A DNA stretch of 64,000 bases. It comes from Verrucomicrobiota bacterium. Lineage in GTDB: Bacteria; Verrucomicrobiota; Verrucomicrobiia; Limisphaerales; JAIPKD01. The stretch spans positions 1 to 64,000 of the forward strand of contig JAIPKD010000004.1 in the NCBI GenBank assembly GCA_021733835.1. The letters are read 5' to 3'. The notes under the pieces are model-generated. The model was not told the origin of the DNA, did no database searches, and saw nothing but the letters and a program-made list of their open reading frames with translations. Position numbers and translations under genes: made by a program. Positions 11,178 through 22,078 of this stretch are shown piece by piece; within the stretch, counting starts at the first letter, position 1, and every line of letters begins with the position of its first letter.

Positions 11178-12053
11178 TTATTTATGATCCGGCCAGCTGA
11201 GACCGCTGACAATCTCCTTAGCCAACGAAGCCTGGTTCAGCGGCATGACGTGCACGCCGTCGACACCATGGTCCAACAAACCCTGTATTTGGTTTATTGC
11301 ATATTCGATACCGGCCTTCTTCATATCCTCGGGGGAATCGGCGTACTTATCGACCATGATAAGCATCTCCGGCGGCATGGAAGCGCCGCAGAGCGATACA
11401 ATTCTCTTTATCTGTTTCGCGTTATAAACAGGCATGATCCCCGGCACGATCGGGCAGTTCACGCCCATCCCCCGCACTATTTCGAGAAAATGGAAAAATA
11501 TCCGGTTATCAAAGAACAACTGGGTCACCAGCAGGTCCACACCCTGGTCGACCTTATGTTTCAAGTGTTCCCAGTCCGACAATATCCTTGGGCAATCCTT
11601 GTGTCCTTCGGGATACGCCGCGGCTGCGATACTAAAGTCACGCTTCCTCTTTATATATGAAATAAGCTCGCTGGCATACTTGAAGTCATCCTTCGACCGG
11701 TCAAAATCGGGTTGATCCCGCGGCGGATCTCCGCTCAACGCCAATATATTTTCTATCCCCGACTTTTCGAGGTCTTCAAGGACTTCATCAACGGCATTGG
11801 TCTTCTGCCCCACACAGGTCAAGTGCGCCATCGGCTCGACGTCGTAATGATTCTTCAAAGTCGAAGCTATTTCGACCGTGCGCCCTTTCTGCGAGCCGCC
11901 TGCACCGTAGGTGACGCTGATGAACGAGGGCTCGAGCTCCTTCAATCCGGAAATTGCCTTAAATACTCCGTCCAACGGTGTGTCTTGTTTGGGAGGAAAT
12001 ACCTCCAAAGACAACACCGGCCTCTCACCCTTGAATATCTCTTTTAGCTTCAT
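11178..12053 (-). CDS. metF: methylenetetrahydrofolate reductase
   Basis: SLEVFPPKQ...SVTYGAGGS...HLTCVGQ...NILALSGDPPRD...TQLFFDN. Confidence 0.95.
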   Translation of the reverse strand: MKLKEIFKGERPVLSLEVFPPKQDTPLDGVFKAISGLKELEPSFISVTYGAGGSQKGRTVEIASTLKNHYDVEPMAHLTCVGQKTNAVDEVLEDLEKSGIENILALSGDPPRDQPDFDRSKDDFKYASELISYIKRKRDFSIAAAAYPEGHKDCPRILSDWEHLKHKVDQGVDLLVTQLFFDNRIFFHFLEIVRGMGVNCPIVPGIMPVYNAKQIKRIVSLCGASMPPEMLIMVDKYADSPEDMKKAGIEYAINQIQGLLDHGVDGVHVMPLNQASLAKEIVSGLSWPDHK

Positions 12054-12055
12054 CT

Positions 12056-12850
12056 TTATGCAATACTGTTTGGTTCAACACTAAAATTCAACGTTTCAGA
12101 CACCGAAACCTGCGTTGAAACATCGAGCTTCACATGCTCGGCGCCCATCCGGCGGAGCTGCTCTCCAACCGTTTCCAATGCCAGCTCGGGCCTGTTACAA
12201 TCCTTACTCAAGTGCCCGAGAAATACCTGTCTCAATTCATCTGACATCACCTGTTCGAGGATACCAGCCGCAGCGTCATTGGAAAGATGTCCGTGCCTGC
12301 TCATTATCCGCTGTTTCAAGCTCCATGGACGCCGGAGATCACGCTGGAGCATTCCCGTATCGTGATTAGTCTCGACAATCAGCACATTCGCCGCACGCAA
12401 TCGCTCGAGCACAAGCCGCGTGGCGCATCCCAAATCCGTTATGTACCCCAAATTACCATCGGGCGTATACACGATGAATCCAACCGGATCAGACGCGTCG
12501 TGCGGCACTGAAAACGACTGGATAGTCACATCACCGACATCAAACGCACCGCCGGTCTCGAACACCCTGTAATTCAACGGCTTTCGCGTTTGGTAATCCA
12601 ATGCCTCTTTGGTAAACCGATTGCAGTACACCGGCGTCTCCGTTTTCGAAGTCAGCACCCGTATCCCGCCTGCGTGATCTGAGTGCTCATGCGTAACTAC
12701 AATAGCGTCCAGACCGTCGGGATCACGACCGATACTTGCCATACGTTGGCGTATCTGGCGCGCAGAAAAACCGGCGTCGATAAGAAGCCGCGCCTTCCCC
12801 GTCTCCAAATACAAGCAATTACCGGACGAACCGGTCCCCAATATTGTCAT
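12056..12850 (-). CDS. MBL-fold metallohydrolase (YycJ/WalJ-like)
   Basis: MTILGTGSSGNCLYLETGKARLLIDAGFSARQIRQRM...VVTHEHSDHAGGI...HLSNDAAA...LGHLSKDCN; internal start at 12850 preferred. Confidence 0.88.
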   Translation of the reverse strand: MTILGTGSSGNCLYLETGKARLLIDAGFSARQIRQRMASIGRDPDGLDAIVVTHEHSDHAGGIRVLTSKTETPVYCNRFTKEALDYQTRKPLNYRVFETGGAFDVGDVTIQSFSVPHDASDPVGFIVYTPDGNLGYITDLGCATRLVLERLRAANVLIVETNHDTGMLQRDLRRPWSLKQRIMSRHGHLSNDAAAGILEQVMSDELRQVFLGHLSKDCNRPELALETVGEQLRRMGAEHVKLDVSTQVSVSETLNFSVEPNSIA

Positions 12851-12931
12851 TTGCACCGACACAACGCCTGACAGGTTATTCGAATTGGCATCTATCAACA
12901 ACCATTTTTCTGGAGTTACCAAAGCAAACAA

Positions 12932-15274
12932 TCACGACCGTTCGACGGCGACACGCAATGCTTTTAATTCGCACGGGTAAAAGTCCAGACTTAATTTACC
13001 GTCATCGACGACTACCGGTTCGCCGGTGGCTGCATCAAAGACTCGGCCAACGCCGGGAAGCTCGACTGTCACGTTCTTCGATGCGAGGCCTGTATTGACC
13101 AGGGAATAATAGACGCCATGCTCTCGTGTTTTGATTTTACGAATCACGATTTCATTATCGTCACACGCGCCGCCGACAACGACGCTCGGCAGCGCAGGCA
13201 ATGAGAGGAAGGCCATGTTGAATCTCCTCGCGTACGCGGGGAAACTCCGTGTAAACGAGTTACCGGCCAAGTATCCGATCATCGTAGGATCGCCGTTTGC
13301 CACAGCGCGCGCCTCGGCCAACATACAGTAGGGCCCTGCGCGTTCGATATCGCAAACAAAATATCCAAGCTTAGGCTCGCCGTCGGAATCGAACATCATA
13401 TCTTCATTAAGCGAGTAATGCCGAATTATCGCCAAGCCCGAAGGCCCGCGGAAGGTGTTGAAGGTTTCCGGTTTCCCAACCGTGTATGCGCGGTTGAAGG
13501 CGTGCGTCATCAGGACACCGCCGGTATCTTTGTAATTCAATGGATCAGGCGGCATATTCGCATGATGCACCTCCCAACCGCCCCAGGTCGGCGGCATAGC
13601 CGTCAGCGCCTCTTCGTACATGCCCTCGTCGATGACGCGTTTGAATGACAAGACCTCGAAGGATTGCGAGTCCGTGTTGTGCTCGGGTTTGCTCAGAATT
13701 CTCTCCCACACATCCGGCCGGCCGGTCACGACATACCTGTCCCATTCGGGAAAAGATACTCCCGGCTCGGCGGCGCACGCGGTGAACAAGACCATGGCGT
13801 CAGGAACACCCGATTCGCGCAAGTAATCGCGCATCGCGACGAGGAATTGTCTGCGCTTCCCATACCACCAGTGGTAGTACCTTTGAAGGAGCTCGGCGTC
13901 CTCCGCCAATTCGGCCTTTGTCACAGGCTTGTCGTCGTTGACCTCGGCGGCGAAGCGACGACGCGTCTCATCGCCGAACCCTATGGGCAATTGCGAACGC
14001 GGCCGAATCCAGGCGCCTACAAATCGCGCCTCGTCTGCGTATCGCAGGATCGTGAGCTTGAGCATTTTCTTGAAGTCCTCGTAGGTATCGGGGTCTGTGA
14101 TATCCGCGTTTGCGGTCTCGATCCATTCTATGTGCGTATACGCATCATCGCGCGTAAGCGGTCGGGCTCTACGTTTGAAGCCCAGGCCATTCTTACCCTT
14201 GCTCCCTGAATATTCGTAATACGGCAATATATCGAAACCCTCGCCGGCCATAAGCTCGACGATGCCGCGCCATAGGTCCTTCAGTTCGGCATTGAAGTAA
14301 ACCCAATCATTGCCACCGCCTGCAATCGGATTCCAATGCTGACACGCACCAAATTCCAGCAGGTCCTTCGAATAGGTATTCATCGCCAGCAAATGCATCA
14401 AATCCGCCTTGTACCGGTACCAGTCCAATCGCTCACTAACACCCCGTTTTCCGTCCGGCGTCTCCAAAATTCCATCCGACATCTCCTCGCGCCAGAATAG
14501 GTGACGCCGCGGAAGCCCGGCGGGAGGGAAGTTCACATCCGCCTTCAACTGTTCCGGCTCCGGCACCATGTACAATCGTATCTCGGCAACAGCCGCGCCG
14601 GCGGACATGGGCATATCCTTCGCCGAAAATTGCGCTATTGCGACTGTGAATCCGTCCGCCGGCTCGAATTCACGCGGCCCGCCACCGCGAATGCCGCCCT
14701 TGACCGGGAACCTGTCGTGAAGCCGGAAATACATCCGCGCCGATTCATACTCACCGCTCAAGGGTATCGCAATGGATTCGACAAGATTATCCACATACCG
14801 CTGATGCAACGCGTCGCCCAAGGTCGCGCCCGTATGAAAGCCGCGGAACACTTCGCAGCCGTCGTTGCGGATCAAGAGAGTTCTAGGCTTGTCCTCCGGA
14901 TACGCTATCTCAAGCACATACGCCGCGCCCGGCGCCAGCCGCTTACCCTCGCCGATACGGAAGCTGATGTAACTCGCCTCCCCCTCGACTTTATTCAACA
15001 CACGACAGCTTCTGCCGAGAATGGTCTCCACGCGGCTGCAGCCGGCCGGATTCTCCTCGAAGCGATGCCCGGGCTCGACCGCGCCGCAGTCAATCTCATC
15101 AACCAGATACACCTCGCCGAACGGATACCCGATGTCCACCACTTCACGCTGTTCCGCCTCTGGTACAGCTCGATCGGCTGATACCCTCGGCACGGCTTCG
15201 GTGACGGCCCGTGCTTTGACGTAGCCGCATATAAACAAAACGGTTAGGACACAAATAACCGGATATCGATACAT
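12932..15274 (-). CDS. large exported protein of unknown family
   Basis: 780-aa ORF with N-terminal hydrophobic signal (YPVICVLTVLFICGYVKA); family not confidently recognised. Confidence 0.75.
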   Translation of the reverse strand: MYRYPVICVLTVLFICGYVKARAVTEAVPRVSADRAVPEAEQREVVDIGYPFGEVYLVDEIDCGAVEPGHRFEENPAGCSRVETILGRSCRVLNKVEGEASYISFRIGEGKRLAPGAAYVLEIAYPEDKPRTLLIRNDGCEVFRGFHTGATLGDALHQRYVDNLVESIAIPLSGEYESARMYFRLHDRFPVKGGIRGGGPREFEPADGFTVAIAQFSAKDMPMSAGAAVAEIRLYMVPEPEQLKADVNFPPAGLPRRHLFWREEMSDGILETPDGKRGVSERLDWYRYKADLMHLLAMNTYSKDLLEFGACQHWNPIAGGGNDWVYFNAELKDLWRGIVELMAGEGFDILPYYEYSGSKGKNGLGFKRRARPLTRDDAYTHIEWIETANADITDPDTYEDFKKMLKLTILRYADEARFVGAWIRPRSQLPIGFGDETRRRFAAEVNDDKPVTKAELAEDAELLQRYYHWWYGKRRQFLVAMRDYLRESGVPDAMVLFTACAAEPGVSFPEWDRYVVTGRPDVWERILSKPEHNTDSQSFEVLSFKRVIDEGMYEEALTAMPPTWGGWEVHHANMPPDPLNYKDTGGVLMTHAFNRAYTVGKPETFNTFRGPSGLAIIRHYSLNEDMMFDSDGEPKLGYFVCDIERAGPYCMLAEARAVANGDPTMIGYLAGNSFTRSFPAYARRFNMAFLSLPALPSVVVGGACDDNEIVIRKIKTREHGVYYSLVNTGLASKNVTVELPGVGRVFDAATGEPVVVDDGKLSLDFYPCELKALRVAVERS

Positions 15275-15443
15275 AACAGACCTCTCTTATTTAACGTGTT
15301 CTACATTATCCCGATAATCTTCATTCCGACGCAACTCGGCGTAAAACGCACCAATATTATGGCTATGGCACAGATTATGAGAAGCAAACAGTATGCCGAT
15401 TTGTTTATTGATCAACCTACGGCATTCGACTATACTAGCGTTA

Positions 15444-16946
15444 ATGGCACAGGGTTTATTCTTGGCACAAAAAATGGCGCTGGCGCAGACGCTTGCGCCG
15501 CAGCTACAGCAGTCGCTCATACTGCTCCAGGCCCCGACAATGGAGCTTAAGGCGCTTGTCGAGCAGGAACTGCAAATGAACCCCGTCCTCGAAGAAACCG
15601 TTGCCGCCGAAACACATGAAGAACAGACTCAAGACGACTCTATACGCGAAGTCGACCCGGCGGAGCCGCCGGCGGATGTCTCCTACGATCCCGCAACCGA
15701 CCGTGATAAAGGGCCGGCCGACGATTTCGAGGCCGAGTTCGAGCGCCTATCGCAAATGGATCAGGAATGGCGCGAACACTTCTCTCAAACAAACCTGCCG
15801 TTACGTCAAAAAGAGGAGGAAGACGAAAAACGCCAGTTCATGTTCGATTCCCTCGTTTCGACTACGTCACTACAGGAGCACTTAATTGAACAAATCCGCA
15901 TGTCGGAGATACCCGAAGAGAAATATCCGGTCGCTGAAATGATCGTCGGGAATATCGACGACAACGGTTACCTCCAGGCCTCCGTAAACGAACTCGCATT
16001 CTCCACAAACATAGCCGCCGAAGAAATCAGTTCCATCCTCGAAATCATTCAAACATTCCATCCGCCGGGTGTCGGCGCAAGAGACCTCCGCGAATGCCTG
16101 CTCCTGCAGCTGGAACGCCTCGAACGCAGTGATACCCTCGAATATATAATCGTTCGCGACTACATGCAGGCGCTGGGAAAACGCAAGTTCCCCGAAATCG
16201 CCAAGCAATTATCGTCAAGGAACGATTCGGAAGTCACCATCGAACAAGTGCAGGACGCCGCAAAACGAATTGTGACGCTCGAACCGCGTCCCGGCAGCGA
16301 GTTCCAGACGTCGGAGCCGCAATACATCGTGCCCGAGGTGTTCGTCGAGAAAAACGGCGACGAATACGAGGTGATTTACGATAACCAACACTTCCCCCAC
16401 CTGCGTATCAGCAATGCGTACAAAGACATTATGTCAAAATCCGACAGCTCCTCGGAGGTGAGAAATTACATCAGGGACAAGATACGCGCGGGCAAGTTTC
16501 TCATCAAAAGCATACATCAACGCCGCGACACCATCCTGAATATCGCCAGAGAAATCGTTCACCGCCAAAGAGAATTCCTCGACCACGGCATCTCACATCT
16601 CAAACCAATGACCATGCTCCAGGTCTCGGAAGTCGTCGGCGTCCACGAAACCACCGTCAGCCGCGCCGTCTCCGGTAAGTACATGCAAACGCCCCAAGGC
16701 ATATTCGAGATGAAGTTCTTCTTCACTTCGGGTATTAGGACACATGACGGCAATGACGTATCAAACGCGAGCATCAAGGATATGATAAACGAATTCGTCA
16801 GAAAAGAGGACAAATCCAAACCCCTTTCCGACGACGCAATCGTAAACCTCCTCGCCGAACAAGGCATCAAAATCGCGCGCAGAACCGTCGCCAAGTACCG
16901 AACCGAACTCAACATCCTCCCCTCGAACATGCGCAAGGTCTATTGA
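15444..16946 (+). CDS. rpoN: RNA polymerase sigma-54 factor
   Basis: N-terminal Q-rich activator region (LFLAQKMALAQTLAPQLQQSLILLQ) and C-terminal RpoN box ARRTVAKYRTELNI. Confidence 0.96.
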   Translation: MAQGLFLAQKMALAQTLAPQLQQSLILLQAPTMELKALVEQELQMNPVLEETVAAETHEEQTQDDSIREVDPAEPPADVSYDPATDRDKGPADDFEAEFERLSQMDQEWREHFSQTNLPLRQKEEEDEKRQFMFDSLVSTTSLQEHLIEQIRMSEIPEEKYPVAEMIVGNIDDNGYLQASVNELAFSTNIAAEEISSILEIIQTFHPPGVGARDLRECLLLQLERLERSDTLEYIIVRDYMQALGKRKFPEIAKQLSSRNDSEVTIEQVQDAAKRIVTLEPRPGSEFQTSEPQYIVPEVFVEKNGDEYEVIYDNQHFPHLRISNAYKDIMSKSDSSSEVRNYIRDKIRAGKFLIKSIHQRRDTILNIAREIVHRQREFLDHGISHLKPMTMLQVSEVVGVHETTVSRAVSGKYMQTPQGIFEMKFFFTSGIRTHDGNDVSNASIKDMINEFVRKEDKSKPLSDDAIVNLLAEQGIKIARRTVAKYRTELNILPSNMRKVY

Positions 16947-17073
16947 TTGTCCTGGGTCACGTCCCGCCATATTAATGTGAAAGGAGAGGCATGGAATTAG
17001 AAATGACCAAGTCGGGAACGCGGACGTGAACAACATCTGATCTCAGATCACTCAACAACTCAACAGCTTATTA

Positions 17074-17128
17074 TGATAAATGTCGCTGTGTATTAGCTTT
17101 TTAAGCAATTTATCACTGAGTCTTTCGG
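17074..17128. repeat. left arm of imperfect inverted repeat flanking the lipoprotein gene
   Basis: TGATAAATGTCGCTGTGTATTAGCTTTTTAAG... matches the reverse complement of 17778-17831. Confidence 0.65.
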
Positions 17129-17204
17129 ACGAACTCTTAAGCTCACTGGTTTTTACGACGAAGCGCGGCGGAGTAAAAAAACAGAGAAGCGATTTGTTAG
17201 CCGA

Positions 17205-17735
17205 TTACCAGTGGTGCCCATCCAAAACCTTGTCTGGAGGGCCGAAAACCTGTTCAAGATCTGCTTGTGACAATGGAAGGGTATAAAAACGCTTTTCGTC
17301 TTCGCGACTTATCGCGACATCGTCACGCAGCAGTAGCTCGACAAGCGTGTCACCAACAAACAAACAAGAAATGCCGCGCGTAGCGAACTCATGCGAAACG
17401 TCGCGATGTGTGCCGAGTCTCTTGTCATAATACTGACGCCGATAGTCGCGATGAACCTCCTTCAAACCTGCCTGCCTCAAACCATTGTAGGTCAATGATG
17501 CTTGATCTATGATCCGTCCATCCAGCAACCGTAAGCAAAAGCGCGGCGCAGAATCATCCGCTGGTCGCGTGATCGTGACCTCGTGATACAAGGGCGCGGC
17601 ACCCGTTTGGAGAGCTGCTCGCGCAGACATAGAACCACTCTCGATGTAACGAATGTTGGGGCGAACGCAGCCGGATATTAAAACCACGCAGAGAACAGCA
17701 ATATAACTAGAATGTAGAATTGCGATCATCGGCAC
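17205..17735 (-). CDS. putative lipoprotein, unknown function
   Basis: N-terminal hydrophobic segment with lipobox-like VLISGC at Cys; no recognised domain. Confidence 0.65.
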   Translation of the reverse strand: MPMIAILHSSYIAVLCVVLISGCVRPNIRYIESGSMSARAALQTGAAPLYHEVTITRPADDSAPRFCLRLLDGRIIDQASLTYNGLRQAGLKEVHRDYRRQYYDKRLGTHRDVSHEFATRGISCLFVGDTLVELLLRDDVAISREDEKRFYTLPLSQADLEQVFGPPDKVLDGHHW

Positions 17736-17777
17736 TATTCAATTATTAGAAATACTTTCCTATCATGTTGATATTAG

Positions 17778-17831
17778 CGACAAACTAGAGATTAATTACT
17801 TAAAAAGCCATTAAAAAAGCGACATTTATCG
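17778..17831. repeat. right arm of imperfect inverted repeat flanking the lipoprotein gene
   Basis: ...CTTAAAAAGCCATTAAAAAAGCGACATTTATC, reverse complement resembles 17074-17128. Confidence 0.65.
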
Positions 17832-17910
17832 GAATAAACTTTGTATTTGTAAGTGCTTGTTTCTAACGAATTGATTTCTGTCCCTGATACGCACAGTTGC
17901 GCTGAATCCG

Positions 17911-17965
17911 GCGGAGCGCGGCTGTGTCCGCAGGACCAGCCGCGGTTTCATTTCGATTACCAACC
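17911..17965. repeat. dispersed GGAGCGCGGCTGTG repeat copy B (partial)
   Basis: CGGAGCGCGGCTGTGTCCGCAGGACCAGCCGCGG. Confidence 0.7.
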
Positions 17966-18053
17966 GTCCGTGCATTTTAGAATCCTGTAGGGATGAAATA
18001 TTTATAGCAAAAAGCCAACAAACAGAATAAGTCTTGTAGTGTCCCGAATGTTT

Positions 18054-21000
18054 TCATATCGCAGTCCACTCTTTACAGAGAACCTCCGCCTGCTCCAGAA
18101 CGGTTTGAGTTGCTTTTTCCTGTTTGTCGGGTGGATAGCCGTATTTGCGCAGAATACGTTTCACAATCACCCGTATCTGGGCGCGGGCATTTTCGCGAAC
18201 AGTCCAGTCTATGCTTACGCTCCGCCTGACCGCTTCAACCAGTTCGTGCGCAATCGTCTTCAGCGTTTCATCCCCCAGAACCTTCACCGCACTGTCGTTA
18301 ACCTCAAGCGCATCGTAGAAGGCGATTTCATCATCGGTCATGCCGAGATCATCGCCACGCCGCTGAGCCTCGCGAATTTCCTTGGCTAACTTGATTAATT
18401 CCTCAATGACCTGTGCTGCCTCAATTGCACGATTCTGGTATTTCCGTATGGCCTTTTCAAGCATGTCTGCAAAGGATCGCGCTTGAACAATGTTCTTGCG
18501 AGAATTCGTCTTGATCTCATCGTTCAGGAGTTTTCTCAGTAATTCCACCGCAAGGTTCCGGTGAGGAAGCTGCCGCACTTCCTGGAGGAAGTCATCCGAT
18601 AGTATTGAAATGTCGGGTTTCTTGAGGCCCGCCGCTGCGAAAATGTCGATGACCTCTTCTGAGGCCACGGCCCGAGATACCAGCTGGCGAATCGCGGTAT
18701 CCATCTCTTCGGGGCTCTTGCCTTCGCCTTCAACCGTTGCTTTGGCCAGCCCGGCGCGGACCTCCTGGAAGAATCCCACTTCATCACGAATTTTAAGAGC
18801 TTCCTCGTGCGGAACAGCGAGAGCAAAAGCCTTCGACAGCGCCGTAACTTCTGTCAGATAGCGCTTTTTGCCACCTGTCTGCCGCGTCGCATTGCTTTGC
18901 GGCGCAGGCAGATCCTCCAGTTGAAGAATATGTTCTATGGCGGCCGCAATGCCGGCAATACGCCTGCCTGCGCCGCGCACGTCGCGGCAGGCAGGCTTTG
19001 CCGGTTCTGCTTTGAGAACAGAGGTGTAATCGAAACCGTGGAACATGGAGAGGACAATTTCGAACTTCTCCAACATCACCGCAACGGCTTCTTCCTGGTT
19101 GATGGCCGCCTTGCCGCGGCCGCCCGCTTCGGTATAGTCCGCAAGGGCTCGTTTCAACTGATCCGCAAGGCCGAGGTAGTCAACGACCAGTCCGCCCGGC
19201 TTATCTTTGAACACCCGGTTAACGCGGGCTATCGCCTGCATCAGACCGTGTCCCCGCATCGGCTTGTCGACGTACATCGTATGCAGCGACGGGCAGTCGA
19301 ACCCCGTCAACCACATATCCCGCACGATCACCACCTTCATAGGATCGCTCGGGTCTTTGAACCTCTTGGCCAGGGCCTCACGCCGCGGTTTGCTCCGAAT
19401 ATGGGACTGCCATTCAGCGCGATCAGATGCGGAACCGGACATGACGATTTTCAACACGCCTTTGTCGCCTGCCTGCCGCGACGCTTTGCTTTGCGGCGCA
19501 GGCAGGTCGTCCTCGCTATGCCAATCCGGCCCCAGCTTCACGATGGCGTTGTACATATCCACACAGATTCGACGGCTCATGCAAACCACCATGGCCTTGC
19601 CGTCTAATGCCAGCAGGCGGTCTTCAAAATGGTTCACGAGGTCTTCCGCAACGAGCGAGATTCGCTTTTCCGTGCCGACCATCGCTTCAAGAGCAGCCCA
19701 CTTGGTGCGCAGCCTCTGCTTATAGGACTCTTCCTCCCCCTCGGTGATCTCTTCAAACTCCGGGTCGATTGTCGGCTTTTCCTCTTCCCGCAAATCGATC
19801 TTTGCCAGTCTTCCTTCGTAAAAGATGGGAACGGTAGCGCCGTCTTCGACCGCCCGCAGGATGTCGTATTTATCGATGTAGTCGCCGAAGACCGCCGGCG
19901 TGCTGCGGTCGTCACGTTCGATGGGCGTACCCGTAAACCCAATGAAGGACGCATTCGGCAGAGCGTCGTGCATGTGGCGCGCGAATCCGTCGATGAAGTC
20001 ATACTGACTGCGGTGCGCTTCATCGGCAATGACCACGGTATTCCGACGAGTGGATAGTTCGGGGTATTGCCGGCCCTTTTCGTCAGGCCTGCCTGCGCCG
20101 CGTCCGTCGCGGCAGGCAGGCAGAAATTTCTGAATCGTCGTGAAAACCACCCCGCCTGAAGGAACCTGAAGCAGCTCCTTCAAATGCTCCCGGCTTTCAG
20201 CCTGAACGGGTGTCTGGCGAAGCAGATCACGGCAGGATGAAAACGTGCCAAAGAGCTGATCGTCCAGGTCGTTCCGGTCGGTTATCATCAGCAATGTAGG
20301 GTTTTCCATGGCCGGATGACGGATGATCTTTCCGGCGAAAAACGCCATCAAAAGGCTCTTGCCGCTTCCCTGGGTATGCCAGATTACCCCGATACGGCGA
20401 CCGCCGAAGTGTTCGGTTCCAGAGCCATAAGCGGCCTGCGGATCGCGAACCTCATACGGATTGTACGCGTCATGCTCCGGGAAGCGGGCATACAGCATGT
20501 CCGGCTCAGCTTTTATGCCGCAAGCTGACAGGGCATATTCAACCGCCTTATTCACCGCATGGAACTGGTGATAACCCGCCGCTTTCTTGACAATCGCGGC
20601 ACCATCATCCTCGAACACGACAAAGTTCAATACAAGGTCGAGAAACCGCCGTTTTTCAAAAACACCCTTGAGCAGCACTTCGAGTTCCACCTGTCTGCGT
20701 GCGGACACGCACAGGCAGGCAGAACCTCTCGGAGCGACTTCTTTGCCGTCAATCGTGCGCCACGGCACGAACCGGTCCCATCCGCTGGTGAGCGTCCCGC
20801 CGCGTGCCTCCAGGCCGTCGGAAATGACAAGCAACTCGTTGTAGATGAAGAGACCGGGGATATCGCTTTTGTAGGTTTGAAGCTGGTTGAAGGCATGGCG
20901 GATGGTAGTCTTCTCATCCGCAGGATTCTTGAGCTCGATCACGCCCAGGGGCAGGCCATTGACAAAAACCAGAATATCGGGCCGCCTATTCTTTCGATCC

Positions 21001-21404
21001 TCGATGACGGTGAACTGATTGACAGCGAGCCAGTCATTGTTCTCCAGGTCCCCAAGGTCGAGAAGCCAGACCTTGTCGTGCACCTCGCGGCCGTCCTGCA
21101 TATAGGAGATATCCACGCCATCGGTAAGCATTCGATGGAAACGCTGATTGTTCTCGATCAGGCTGGGTGATTCGGTGCGCGTGATTTTCCGGACAGCCTC
21201 GCCAATGGCATCCGGCGGGATGTTTGAATTGATGTTTTTAAGCGCGATCTGAAGCCTTCCAATCAAGACGACCTGATCGTAATCCTGGCGTTCGCAGGCC
21301 GGACCGTCCGGGCTGATATCAGGGCCGAAGGCGGTCTGCCAGCCGAAAGATTCAAACCAGTCGAGGGCGGTTTGTTCCAGGGTGGTTTCACTCAGACTGG
21401 TCAT
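18054..21404 (-). CDS. hsdR: type I restriction endonuclease subunit R containing in-frame palindromic insertions
   Basis: HsdR_N ([10 protein letters not shown]), [14 protein letters not shown] Walker [22 protein letters not shown] and [39 protein letters not shown] motifs. Confidence 0.96.
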   Translation of the reverse strand: MTSLSETTLEQTALDWFESFGWQTAFGPDISPDGPACERQDYDQVVLIGRLQIALKNINSNIPPDAIGEAVRKITRTESPSLIENNQRFHRMLTDGVDISYMQDGREVHDKVWLLDLGDLENNDWLAVNQFTVIEDRKNRRPDILVFVNGLPLGVIELKNPADEKTTIRHAFNQLQTYKSDIPGLFIYNELLVISDGLEARGGTLTSGWDRFVPWRTIDGKEVAPRGSACLCVSARRQVELEVLLKGVFEKRRFLDLVLNFVVFEDDGAAIVKKAAGYHQFHAVNKAVEYALSACGIKAEPDMLYARFPEHDAYNPYEVRDPQAAYGSGTEHFGGRRIGVIWHTQGSGKSLLMAFFAGKIIRHPAMENPTLLMITDRNDLDDQLFGTFSSCRDLLRQTPVQAESREHLKELLQVPSGGVVFTTIQKFLPACRDGRGAGRPDEKGRQYPELSTRRNTVVIADEAHRSQYDFIDGFARHMHDALPNASFIGFTGTPIERDDRSTPAVFGDYIDKYDILRAVEDGATVPIFYEGRLAKIDLREEEKPTIDPEFEEITEGEEESYKQRLRTKWAALEAMVGTEKRISLVAEDLVNHFEDRLLALDGKAMVVCMSRRICVDMYNAIVKLGPDWHSEDDLPAPQSKASRQAGDKGVLKIVMSGSASDRAEWQSHIRSKPRREALAKRFKDPSDPMKVVIVRDMWLTGFDCPSLHTMYVDKPMRGHGLMQAIARVNRVFKDKPGGLVVDYLGLADQLKRALADYTEAGGRGKAAINQEEAVAVMLEKFEIVLSMFHGFDYTSVLKAEPAKPACRDVRGAGRRIAGIAAAIEHILQLEDLPAPQSNATRQTGGKKRYLTEVTALSKAFALAVPHEEALKIRDEVGFFQEVRAGLAKATVEGEGKSPEEMDTAIRQLVSRAVASEEVIDIFAAAGLKKPDISILSDDFLQEVRQLPHRNLAVELLRKLLNDEIKTNSRKNIVQARSFADMLEKAIRKYQNRAIEAAQVIEELIKLAKEIREAQRRGDDLGMTDDEIAFYDALEVNDSAVKVLGDETLKTIAHELVEAVRRSVSIDWTVRENARAQIRVIVKRILRKYGYPPDKQEKATQTVLEQAEVLCKEWTAI

Positions 21405-22078
21405 CGCTTCCTCCGTGCCTGAACGCGCCGCTGATAGAGTCGCTCAGTAAACCCGCCTTCTTTTTCAAAGGATTCGGCCTGAGAGGCAAGCTGTCGGTCC
21501 AAAAGGCTGCACGCCACGGCAATTAAAACTAAAGCGGCATTGGCCGCGATTTCTGCGTAAGTAGACTGAGTGGACTCTTTGGACTTCATAGACGGTCCAC
21601 CATGTCCACTTTGTCCATGTTGTCCATTCCCATCATGAACTTCCTTCACCCACTGTGCCACCTCATCCGCGGTAGCGCAACGCCGGTTGATCAGCTCTGC
21701 CCGGCGCGGATCTTCCCGCTCCCACTGTGGCAAACACCGTTGCCGCAGAAAATCCTCATAATCCAAGCGCAGTTCCTCCAGACTGGCCCGGGCCACATTG
21801 GTCAGTTTCAGCTCGGTCTTTTTGGATGTTCCAGAAGCCTTGCTGCCTTCGGCGATGTTCTGCACCCCCGACCGCGCCGCTTGCACCATCTGGTCCTTTG
21901 TCCGGCTGAACCTGTCAACATAGCGGTCACAGAATCGAACCGTCATATCATAAACAAGCTGCGCGACCTGAAAGCTCTTCAGATTACGGTAACCGCCGTG
22001 CTTTGGAATCAGTCCCTCAGAAATTTTGCTTCCCGTTCCGCGTCCACCCCGTCCATGTTGTCCACTATGTCCACTCAT
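21401..22078 (-). CDS. S23/four-helix bundle protein with C-terminal extension
   Basis: [66 protein letters not shown]; nonamer repeats at both ends of the core. Confidence 0.88.
   Translation of the reverse strand: MSGHSGQHGRGGRGTGSKISEGLIPKHGGYRNLKSFQVAQLVYDMTVRFCDRYVDRFSRTKDQMVQAARSGVQNIAEGSKASGTSKKTELKLTNVARASLEELRLDYEDFLRQRCLPQWEREDPRRAELINRRCATADEVAQWVKEVHDGNGQHGQSGHGGPSMKSKESTQSTYAEIAANAALVLIAVACSLLDRQLASQAESFEKEGGFTERLYQRRVQARRKR

Noticed and set aside
14501-15181. 226-aa plus-strand ORF
   Set aside because: Antisense to the large exported protein ORF; no signal of a real protein.
18807-19607. 266-aa and overlapping 172-aa plus-strand ORFs
   Set aside because: Antisense to hsdR and containing translated palindromic repeats; not credible genes.
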